From: SW132 sp038150125
Lineage (GTDB): Bacteria > Bacteroidota > Rhodothermia > Balneolales > Balneolaceae
NCBI RefSeq assembly: GCF_038150125.1
Contig: NZ_JBBVMF010000006.1
Span: 62,001-126,000, forward strand
Reading direction: 5' to 3'
DNA: 64,000 nucleotides
Part shown: one piece after another, positions 35,643 through 43,985 of the stretch
How positions within the stretch are numbered: position 1 is the stretch's first letter
How the letters are laid out: every line of letters starts with the position of its first letter
Notes under the pieces: generated by a model
What the model saw: the letters and a program-made list of their open reading frames with translations, nothing else
Database searches by the model: none
What the model was told of the DNA's origin: nothing
Made by a program: the position numbers and the translations under genes

Positions 35643-37079
35643 ATGCATAAACTGAATACAGTGGAAGAACTAGCCCCAAAATACGTCTGGAAAGGTGTAG
35701 ATCTCGAAAAGATGAGAACAGAAGTTGATGATCCGTCTGATGAGGCGGTCAATGATCTTTACAAATCCAAGTCGATGCGCCATTTGAGCAAGAGCCTCAA
35801 ACTCATGGCAAGAAATGATGAGCCTGTGCCTGAAGACTTACCAGAGCATCTGAAAAATTTCATCGATAAGAATAGGGTTGTAGATTTCAGTACCGAAGAC
35901 ATCAGGATGTTTAACAGATCGCACCAGATCTGGAAAGAACACGGGATGAAGTTTGTGTTCATCCTGATCTTCAGGGCCCTCCCCTACACCTACATGGCGG
36001 AGAAACCCGCAAACGTACTCCACATGACCAAACTGCTTGAAGAGCACACGGACAGGCGGATCATTGAAACAGCACAGTTTGTGTTTGATGTGATGGATAA
36101 AAATTGGTGGGAGCCTGATAAACGGGGAATTCTTACGGCACTCAAAATCAGGATTATGCACTCCGCAATGAGGCACATCATTCAGGATTCTACAAATGAA
36201 CAGTATCAGTGGAATGATGCGTGGGGCAAGCCGATCAGCCAGGAAGACCTTATTGCCACAAACCAGGTGTTTTCGCTGGAGTTTATAAAAGGAATGAAGA
36301 TGATCGGCCAGGAGCTCAGTCGCGAGGATCAGGAGGCGTGGTTTCATACCTGGAAAAGAATTGCGGAAATAATGGGCGTTCAGAAAATTTTGATCGCTGA
36401 TAGAATCGATGAGGCCTGGGACCTTCAGGTTACGGTTTACGATCATCTGTTTAAAGATGAGACCGTTGCAGGTAAACCTCTTGCTGTTGCCCTGGTACAA
36501 GGCATGCACAGGTTTAAAATGCCGGAAAGACTCGTTCTGTTCTTTATGAAGACGATGTTGAAAGATGAGAGATTTCCCGACTGTTTTGATCGGATGCTCA
36601 GTGAGCACTATGCAGAAAAATACCCGGATCTGTTTAAAAAACATGATTCACCTGAAGCAGAGGAAAAACATAAGAAAGAGGTCTTGCACAAACACGCTCA
36701 TGAAGATGCGATGCAATACCACAAAATGATGCGTGACAAAAAGGAAGAAATAAAGAAGCAGAGTGGGGATTCACACGAGGGAATTCTCCTGTTTATTCTT
36801 GATAAAATTCTAAAGCTGCTCGGAATCAGGGAAGAGAAGCTCCATAGAATTGAAATCGAGTTTCAGCTACTGCATAAGATCCTCCATGATGTGGAAAGCG
36901 GTAAGCCACTGGAAAAGCTGGAAGAGGATTCTGTGTTAGAGTTAATTACCGTATTTAGTGGAATTATGGTTTCGTTCCTGTCTGTGCATTTCAGGGACGG
37001 AAAATATTCCAGCACGGGCGAAAAATCGGGGTTCCGTATCCCAAAAGATCTGCAGGAAGATTGGGCTCTTAAAGGATAG
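35643..37079 (+). CDS. MpaB/latex-clearing-type oxygenase (DUF2236)
   Basis: 478 residues. The central part (about 90-330) follows the DUF2236/MpaB pattern: LIFRALPYTYMAEKPANVL, LKIRIMHSAMRHII (His173, Arg177), WGKPISQEDLIATNQVFS and EAWFHTWKRIAEIMGV. Known relatives bind heme b and oxidatively cleave prenyl chains (MpaB in fungal mycophenolate synthesis, Lcp in rubber cleavage), so an oxygen-dependent attack on a lipid is plausible but not proven. The C-terminal 130 residues are charged and helical. No signal peptide is seen. First gene of an operon: the methyltransferase starts 7 bp after its stop. Confidence 0.72.
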   Translation: MHKLNTVEELAPKYVWKGVDLEKMRTEVDDPSDEAVNDLYKSKSMRHLSKSLKLMARNDEPVPEDLPEHLKNFIDKNRVVDFSTEDIRMFNRSHQIWKEHGMKFVFILIFRALPYTYMAEKPANVLHMTKLLEEHTDRRIIETAQFVFDVMDKNWWEPDKRGILTALKIRIMHSAMRHIIQDSTNEQYQWNDAWGKPISQEDLIATNQVFSLEFIKGMKMIGQELSREDQEAWFHTWKRIAEIMGVQKILIADRIDEAWDLQVTVYDHLFKDETVAGKPLAVALVQGMHRFKMPERLVLFFMKTMLKDERFPDCFDRMLSEHYAEKYPDLFKKHDSPEAEEKHKKEVLHKHAHEDAMQYHKMMRDKKEEIKKQSGDSHEGILLFILDKILKLLGIREEKLHRIEIEFQLLHKILHDVESGKPLEKLEEDSVLELITVFSGIMVSFLSVHFRDGKYSSTGEKSGFRIPKDLQEDWALKG

Positions 37080-37085
37080 CGTGCT

Positions 37086-37943
37086 ATGGATGTAAACTAC
37101 AAAAAATCGATAATCGCCTATTACGATGCCACCCGGCTCGACTACAGGGTACTGTGGCTCAGCGATAAGAATCGATCGGTTCATTTTGGTTACTACGACA
37201 AAGGCATCAAAGATCATGGTGAGGCCCTCCTGAATATGAACCGTGTGATGGCTACCAAAGCGGAAATCAAAGACCGTGATATCGTTTTGGACGCAGGGTG
37301 TGGCCAGGGCGGGAGTGCCGTCTGGCTGGCGGAACAATATGATGTGCAGGTAACCGGTATCACACTTGTGCCGCACCAGGTTGAGAAAGCAGAAAGACTT
37401 GCACGCGAAAGCGGGGTGAACGATAGAGTCTCTTTTTATGAAAAGGATTACACTGATACCGGTTTTGCTGACGAGTCGTTTACTGTAATCTGGGCGTGTG
37501 AAAGCTTGTGCCACGCACTCCACAAAAAGGATTTTTATGATGAAGCTTACCGGCTTTTAAAGCCCGGCGGGCGGCTGATATGCGCCGAATATTTCAGATC
37601 AGAACGGCCCCTCACGGATGCCGGAGAAGCTCTCCTTTCTGAATGGCTCGATGGCTGGTCGATTAACGATATCGATACAATGGAGGAGCATATTCAGAAT
37701 GCGGAAGCTTCGGGATTCATTAAACCGAGAGTTGAAGATATTACGACATTTACTGAGCCCTCATTAAGGCACCTGCACAGTATGTCGAGCAAGTTGTGGG
37801 CGCTTGGAAGAGTATTAAAAAAGATAGGACTGCGAAATCATGTGAATCATGGAAATCACTACAGCTCAATAAAGCAGTATGAGGCACTCAAAGAGGAGTT
37901 GTGGCGGTACGGATTGCTATCGATGACAAAAGACGACAGATGA
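37086..37943 (+). CDS. SAM-dependent methyltransferase
   Basis: 285 residues, class I fold. Motif I is VLDAGCGQGGSAVWLA (67-82), with GITLVPHQVEKAERLA after it and a later YRLLKPGGRLICAEYF. The N-terminus (YYDATRLDYRVLW...HFGYYD) and the C-terminal helical cap resemble the tocopherol/sterol/cyclopropane-synthase-like group that modifies lipids or small molecules, in keeping with an oxygenase partner. Middle gene of the operon; its last codons overlap the ATG of the kinase gene (ATGA). Confidence 0.88.
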   Translation: MDVNYKKSIIAYYDATRLDYRVLWLSDKNRSVHFGYYDKGIKDHGEALLNMNRVMATKAEIKDRDIVLDAGCGQGGSAVWLAEQYDVQVTGITLVPHQVEKAERLARESGVNDRVSFYEKDYTDTGFADESFTVIWACESLCHALHKKDFYDEAYRLLKPGGRLICAEYFRSERPLTDAGEALLSEWLDGWSINDIDTMEEHIQNAEASGFIKPRVEDITTFTEPSLRHLHSMSSKLWALGRVLKKIGLRNHVNHGNHYSSIKQYEALKEELWRYGLLSMTKDDR

Positions 37944-40900
37944 CACAGCAAGTAAATCACGCCCTTTTGCAAGGCTATGAGATCGATAAAACACTTCTAC
38001 GTAATGACCATTACGAAATCTGTATAGGCAAACGCCTGTCAGATGGCAATAAAATTGCCGTTAAGAAATCTGTTTTCCAGAACGGAGATCTTATGAGTGT
38101 GTCGAAGCTGGGGCATGAATATGATATCATGAAGGGGCTGGAACACCCCGGGGTCCCTAAAGTGTATGATTTTCAGTTCGACGGTAAAACAGCCGTGCTT
38201 GTTGAGGAGTTTGCGGAAGGGACATCCCTCCAGGACCGGATTTTCAAGACAAAACTGACCTATGAAAATGTTCTCGACCTTGCGATAGAGCTCGCCGATG
38301 TACTCCACTATCTGCACGGGCAGTCGGTTATTCACAAGGATATCTCCCCCGGAAATATAGTCGTGTCGGATGATGGAAGGCTGAAACTCCTTGATTATGG
38401 TATCTCGTCGAATCTCTTCTCAGAGACGAATGATATGCTGAATGTCGATAAGATTGAGGGGACCTTAAATTATATATCGCCCGAACAAACCGGCCGAACG
38501 GTCTATTCAGTCACGCATACATGTGATTTCTATTCGTTTGGGATCCTGCTGTATGAACTGCTCGCTGGCAAACTCCCGTTCGATTCTGTTGATCCCCTGG
38601 AGGTCATACATTTTCACCTGTCTCGAAAACCGCTCTCACTTAAGTCTATTCTGCCCGATCTTCCCCCTGGTTTTGAGCAGGTGGTGTTCAAGCTTATTGA
38701 AAAAAACCCTGATGAACGGTATGAGACGGCGGCCGGTATCAAAGCCGACCTGGAGCTTATCCGGGAGCACATGACGTCGCAAAAGCCGCTGACTGAGTTC
38801 AGGGCCGGTCTGAAGGATATTTCTGTTAAATATAAGCAGACGCAAAAACTATATGGCCGGGAAAAAGAGATCGAGCAGCTGACCGATGTTTATGAAGACT
38901 TGAGTTCCCTTAAGTCGACCATGGCCCTGGTTTCAGGCTATTCAGGTGTTGGGAAGTCGGCGTTGATCCGGCAGGTGAAGTATCCCATCATACAGAAGAA
39001 CGGCACGTTTATCAGCGGGAAGTTCGATCAGCTGAAAAAAGATATCCCCTACTATGCATTTATTGAAGCGATTAAGGAGTTTATTAAACATCTGCTCTCC
39101 GAACCTGAAGGTAAAATCAACGCCTGGAAGCATCGCATCTCCTCAGTGCTGGGTGAAAATGCGGGTTTAATTACGGAGGTGATTCCGCAGCTTACGCTCA
39201 TAATCGGGGAGCAGCACTCCGTACCAAAACTGCAGCCTGCAGAGCAGGAGTCGCGCTTTAATATGGTGCTTCTCGACTTTATTTACGCTTTCAGCACGGC
39301 CAATAGTCCGCTGGTGATTTTTCTTGATGATCTTCAGTGGGCAGATTTGTCGTCACTGAATCTTGTAAAGCGTATTCTCGAAAATCCCAGAGATGAGAGC
39401 ATCATGATACTTGGTGCCTACCGAAGCAATGAAGTGCACCAGGGGCATCCATTGATGATTACGCTAAACCAAATCCAGGAATCGGATGGCTCCGTTGCGG
39501 ATATTCACCTGGAGCCGCTGGACCTCCAGACAACAATTCAAATTACAGCAGACTCTTTCGGGATGACGCCGGAGGAGGCAAAAGAGCTCGGGGGCCACGT
39601 ATATGGTAAAACTCAGGGCAACCCGTTTTTTATTCACAGTTTCCTGAAGTCTCTTTTTGATAAACAGCTGATAACCTACGATCCTAAAACACACTGGAAA
39701 TGGGACAGCAGCGAAATTGAAGCGCTGGAATATACCGCCAATGTTGTTGATCTGATGACCAATGGGCTGACGGAGCTCCCGGGCGCAACTCAGAAAGACC
39801 TGGAGTATGCATCTGTACTCGGAAACACCTTTGCGCTGACCGACCTATCGAACATCACAGGAAAAAGTGAGCTTGAAATATATGAGGACCTCAAGCCTGC
39901 CATCAGGGACGGCTATATTCGATCGATCGATCTGAACTACCGCTCCCTCTCGTTAAAATCATCACAGCCGGACGAACTATCGGTTGCAAGCATCTCTTCT
40001 GAGTCGATTCAGTTTACATTCAGTCACGACAAAGTACAGCAGGCAGCTTACAATCTCATTTCAGACGTAGAGCGTCCGTTTGTACATCTGAAAACGGGGC
40101 GCCAGCTTTTGAGAAACAGGGATGAATCCCAGCTTCATGATGATATTTTTGAAGTGGTAAACCACTTTGTTTGGAGTGCCGATCTCATCAAAGAGAGAGA
40201 GGAGAAAAACAGGATATGTGAACTCTGCCTGATTGCAGGGCGAAAAGCCAAAGATTCCAATTCATACAGCCTTGCCGTCCGGTTTCTGTCTATGGCTGCC
40301 GATTTTCTCGGCAAGGATAGCTGGGAGACTCATTATGAGCTCACCTACAACGTACTTGTAGAACTGGGTGAGTGTGAGTACCTGAATGACAACCCAGATA
40401 GCGCAGAGAAATATTTTGAGCTGGTGCTCAGCCATGCCAAGACCCGGTTTGAGAAGCTGAAGGTTTACTACCTCCACTCCTCACTCTACCTGAAAGTGGG
40501 TAACTCGCTGAGGTCTCTCGATCTCGGCCTTGAAGCTGCCAAACTTTACGATATTAGGTTTCCCAAGAACAAAAATACGATCCAGGCCACGACAGCGATT
40601 CGGCTAGCCAAGTACCTGCTTCTGTTCTCGACGAAGTACAGGAACCCGGAGACCCTCTATCATCTTGAAGAGTGCGAAGATGAGGAGATAATTGCGCTCA
40701 ACAAGTTTCTTATTGATCTCGCAACGAGTGCTTACCAGCAGGATCAGAACCTGATGATGCTCGTGATTTTTAAAATCATCGACTTGTATATAAAGCATGG
40801 ATTTACGGACGCAAGCGGCTGGGGTTTTTCAGGCTTTTCGGTGGTGGTACATTCAGCCCTGAAGCTGCAAAAGAAAGGGTTTGATCTGTGGGATATCACC

Positions 40901-43456
40901 AAAAAGCTTCACCAGCGCACCGAATCGCCTCTGATTAAATGGCGCCTGAACTACACGGTACTTGCGTTTCATAACCACTGGCGCATACCCATACGGAACA
41001 GCTACGATGATATGCTGGATACAATAAAAGCGTGCGTGCTTAATGGTGATCATATATTTACGAGCTACTCCGTTGCGCTTTACCTGAGGCATCGCCTGAA
41101 TGCCGGCGACCAGTTGGAAGAGGTGATTCATGCATCAGAGCATCATATTTCGCTGATTGAAAAGTCCAGAGGCGGCTACGATTTCTTTGAGTGCTTCTAT
41201 CAGCTGGCAAAGGCACTGAATGGCCAAACAAATGAGAACAGCTGGGAAGATGACTCTTTTGATGGTAAAAAGGCCCAAAAGAGACTCGAAGATGAGGGAA
41301 ACCGCACAAAACTCGGGTTTTTCCATTCAGCAAAGTGTAACTATCTGTACATGAGCGGAAACTTTCATGAGGCGCTGGCCGAAAGCAAAATAGTCCATAG
41401 CTATGCGGATAATTTCATTGCTGATATACAGGAGGTTTCCTACGCGTTTTATACGTCCTTATCAATAGCGGCCTGTTATAATGACTTGAACCGCGCTGAG
41501 CAGAAGAAATATCTGAAGCTATTTAAAAAGCATCTTAAAGATGTGAAGCTGTGGGTGAATGGGAGCTACGAAAATTTCAGCCAGCACTACCAGCTCCTAA
41601 AGGCGGAGCTTTCGGTGATTGAAAATAACTTTGAAGAAGCGATGCAATCGTTCGAAGAGGCGATCAGGCTATCTGAAAAGCACGGATTTAAAAACGTAGA
41701 AGCGATTGCCAATGAACGGGCAGCAGCATTCTGCAGGAAAGCAGGTTTGGAAAACCAGTGCCGGTTTTATGCTGAAGCCGCGTGGAATAGTTGCAAAGAA
41801 TGGGGGGCTCATTTAAAATGCGACATTCTGGAAAAAAACTATCCCGAGATTCTGACTTCGAAGACATATGATATTGAATTAACAAGACGGGAGTCAACAA
41901 CGTCAACCTCCAGCCGGTCCGAGCTAAACCTGGCCAGTGTGATGAAGGCGTCGCAAAGTATCGCAAGCCAGGTGAAATACGATCAACTGCTCAACAACCT
42001 GATGCAGATCACCATCGAAAATGCTGGAGCTGAACGCGGCTGTCTGGTTCTTTACAAAGATGATCAGCTCTGCATTGAGGCGATTGGTATATCAGGCGCA
42101 GATATTATTGAATTGTATCCATCGATTCCAATAGATGAGCTGGAAATTATGCCGAAGTCCGTTTTGAACTACTCATGGAGAACCGGGGAATTTGTGGTGC
42201 TTGATGATGCACAACACGAAGAGAGGTTTAACCAAGATCCTTTTATCCAAAAAAACACAGAGATTTTATCCGTTATGTGCCTTCCCATTACGTTTCTGGG
42301 CAAAAGTATCGGCCTGCTCTACCTTGATAACAGCCTGATTGAGGGAGTTTTTAACGAAAACAGAATAGAGATGATGCAGATTCTTTCAGGCCAGATCGGT
42401 ATCTCAATTGAGAATGCCAACCTCTACACCAATCTTGAAGAGAAAGTAAAAGAGCGTACCCGGGAGATTGAAAAAGCATATGATAATCTTGAGGTGGCTC
42501 ATGAAAATCTAAAATCGGTACAGCAGCAGCTTATCCAGCAGGAGAAGCTGGCATCGCTGGGCCAGCTTACGGCAGGTATCGCCCATGAGATCAAAAACCC
42601 GCTGAACTTCGTGAATAACTTTTCGGACCTGAGTTTGGAGTTAGTTGAGGAGGTGAGGGAGGAAGTTCGACGGGTGACCGAGGACGGTGGACCGGAGGGT
42701 GAAAAGGCAAAAGGCAAAAGTGAAAAAGAAACTCCCCTCTTGAGAGGGGACGGTGTTGCCGACGGCAATACCAGGGGTGTGTCGGGTGAGGACGAGAGAC
42801 CCGAAATTGGTGACATATCGAACAATGTCTATGACCCATCACTCATCCTCGACATCCTCGACGACATCGAAGCCAACCTTAAAACCATCCACAAACACGG
42901 CACCAGGGCCGATTCCATTGTAAAATCCATGCTGCAGCATTCTCGCGGCGGCGATGGCAAGATGGAACCCACACTACTGAACCCCATCATCAAAGAGTAT
43001 GTAAACCTGGCGTTTCACGGGATGAGGGCTGGAGAAGCTCCGATAAACGTAGATATTGATCTCCAGTTTGATGAGAGTATTGGTGAGGTGCCAATGGTTG
43101 CTGAGGATTTTAGCCGGGTGATTTTGAACTTGGTTAATAATGCGTTTGATGCCATGAGGGAAAAGAAGGGTTCAGGGGACAAGGTTCAAGGAGCAGGGGA
43201 ATATCACCCTAAACTAACCGTCCGCACGAAATCAGATCATGGTAAGATAACAGTCGAAATCGAAGACAACGGTCCCGGCATTCCGGACGAAATGAAAGAC
43301 AAAATCCTGCAGCCGTTTTTTACGACCAAGAAAGGGACGCAGGGAACCGGGCTTGGGCTTAGCATTACGAATGATATTGTTAAAGCGCATGGCGGCATGC
43401 TTGATATTGACTCATCTGAAGGTAAAACTATTTTTTCGATCACACTGAAAAAATAG
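37940..43456 (+). CDS. Giant Ser/Thr kinase - AAA ATPase - GAF - histidine kinase
   Basis: 1838 residues from ATG 37940, chosen for the 4-bp ATGA overlap with the methyltransferase. Order: Ser/Thr protein kinase (about 15-280; VIHKDISPGN with Asp134, LLDYGISS in the DFG position); AAA_16-type ATPase (Walker A GYSGVGKSALI, Lys339; about 300-600); a long helical TPR-like region (about 700-1290); GAF domain (about 1330-1480, ENAGAERGCLVLY); coiled coil; histidine kinase with His1549 in GIAHEIKNPLNF, N-box NLVNNAFDAM, and DNGPGIP / GTGLGLS ATP-lid motifs. This is the architecture known from cyanobacteria and myxobacteria. Two low-complexity inserts interrupt the kinase core (see findings). No receiver gene is directly adjacent. 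Confidence 0.9.
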   Translation: MTQQVNHALLQGYEIDKTLLRNDHYEICIGKRLSDGNKIAVKKSVFQNGDLMSVSKLGHEYDIMKGLEHPGVPKVYDFQFDGKTAVLVEEFAEGTSLQDRIFKTKLTYENVLDLAIELADVLHYLHGQSVIHKDISPGNIVVSDDGRLKLLDYGISSNLFSETNDMLNVDKIEGTLNYISPEQTGRTVYSVTHTCDFYSFGILLYELLAGKLPFDSVDPLEVIHFHLSRKPLSLKSILPDLPPGFEQVVFKLIEKNPDERYETAAGIKADLELIREHMTSQKPLTEFRAGLKDISVKYKQTQKLYGREKEIEQLTDVYEDLSSLKSTMALVSGYSGVGKSALIRQVKYPIIQKNGTFISGKFDQLKKDIPYYAFIEAIKEFIKHLLSEPEGKINAWKHRISSVLGENAGLITEVIPQLTLIIGEQHSVPKLQPAEQESRFNMVLLDFIYAFSTANSPLVIFLDDLQWADLSSLNLVKRILENPRDESIMILGAYRSNEVHQGHPLMITLNQIQESDGSVADIHLEPLDLQTTIQITADSFGMTPEEAKELGGHVYGKTQGNPFFIHSFLKSLFDKQLITYDPKTHWKWDSSEIEALEYTANVVDLMTNGLTELPGATQKDLEYASVLGNTFALTDLSNITGKSELEIYEDLKPAIRDGYIRSIDLNYRSLSLKSSQPDELSVASISSESIQFTFSHDKVQQAAYNLISDVERPFVHLKTGRQLLRNRDESQLHDDIFEVVNHFVWSADLIKEREEKNRICELCLIAGRKAKDSNSYSLAVRFLSMAADFLGKDSWETHYELTYNVLVELGECEYLNDNPDSAEKYFELVLSHAKTRFEKLKVYYLHSSLYLKVGNSLRSLDLGLEAAKLYDIRFPKNKNTIQATTAIRLAKYLLLFSTKYRNPETLYHLEECEDEEIIALNKFLIDLATSAYQQDQNLMMLVIFKIIDLYIKHGFTDASGWGFSGFSVVVHSALKLQKKGFDLWDITKKLHQRTESPLIKWRLNYTVLAFHNHWRIPIRNSYDDMLDTIKACVLNGDHIFTSYSVALYLRHRLNAGDQLEEVIHASEHHISLIEKSRGGYDFFECFYQLAKALNGQTNENSWEDDSFDGKKAQKRLEDEGNRTKLGFFHSAKCNYLYMSGNFHEALAESKIVHSYADNFIADIQEVSYAFYTSLSIAACYNDLNRAEQKKYLKLFKKHLKDVKLWVNGSYENFSQHYQLLKAELSVIENNFEEAMQSFEEAIRLSEKHGFKNVEAIANERAAAFCRKAGLENQCRFYAEAAWNSCKEWGAHLKCDILEKNYPEILTSKTYDIELTRRESTTSTSSRSELNLASVMKASQSIASQVKYDQLLNNLMQITIENAGAERGCLVLYKDDQLCIEAIGISGADIIELYPSIPIDELEIMPKSVLNYSWRTGEFVVLDDAQHEERFNQDPFIQKNTEILSVMCLPITFLGKSIGLLYLDNSLIEGVFNENRIEMMQILSGQIGISIENANLYTNLEEKVKERTREIEKAYDNLEVAHENLKSVQQQLIQQEKLASLGQLTAGIAHEIKNPLNFVNNFSDLSLELVEEVREEVRRVTEDGGPEGEKAKGKSEKETPLLRGDGVADGNTRGVSGEDERPEIGDISNNVYDPSLILDILDDIEANLKTIHKHGTRADSIVKSMLQHSRGGDGKMEPTLLNPIIKEYVNLAFHGMRAGEAPINVDIDLQFDESIGEVPMVAEDFSRVILNLVNNAFDAMREKKGSGDKVQGAGEYHPKLTVRTKSDHGKITVEIEDNGPGIPDEMKDKILQPFFTTKKGTQGTGLGLSITNDIVKAHGGMLDIDSSEGKTIFSITLKK
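42731..42780. repeat. Dispersed palindromic repeat inside the kinase gene
   Basis: CTCCCCTCTTGAGAGGGGA (8-bp stem) followed by TTGCCGACGGCAA and CCAGGGGTGTG. It is translated in frame into Gly/Glu/Arg-rich sequence between the phosphoacceptor helix and the next helix of the histidine kinase. A related copy lies between genes at 56803-56872. Confidence 0.7.
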
Positions 43457-43734
43457 CTTGTAGATCGCTTTCCGTCTGCACGCTGTATTTGTGAGCTGAC
43501 GGATTATGGACACTCAGCAGCGGTTTCCCAAACGGTTTCGTTTGAAAAAAAACCAATAGAAGCAGGCAGCTGAAAGGTGGGTATTTCGGCGACTCCTCTA
43601 AAGCTATAAGCGGGAATGTTTTAAAGACCTGTAAAAACTCATGAAAGCCTGCCTGACGTAAAAATAGATTTCTCCAATATTGTGGCGCAGATTGATTTAT
43701 AAAGCTATACTTGAAAAAAGCTTTAGAGTATTAT

Positions 43735-43985
43735 TTAAATTGCCATGCATCGAATGATAGAAAACGTAATAGATTTTACTATGCCCGCGACATGGCCTGG
43801 ATCAGTATTCAGTTTGTCAGAGAGATGTCTGCCAAATCTTACAATCCAGAAGAAGAAAGAGGTGCGGGGAACTGGGCTTAAGGTGAGTTTCTCCGATGAA
43901 ATTATTAAAGCCCACAGGGGCCAAATCACTATAGAAACCAAAGAAGAATAAAAGGCACCATATATCTCATTGAATTGCCAATTTA
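43735..43985 (+). pseudogene. Decayed histidine kinase C-terminus
   Basis: One frame reads RGTGLKVSFSDEIIKAHRGQITIETKEE then stop at about 43951; one frameshift on, GGCACC... reads GTIYLIELPI and a stop near 43985. Joined, this is the standard G2-box-to-C-terminus of a histidine kinase (GTGLGLS...IIKAHGG..., GT.F.IELP). The rest of the kinase is gone. It overlaps the 5' end of the hybrid regulator gene. 43457-43734 shows nothing else. Confidence 0.65.
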
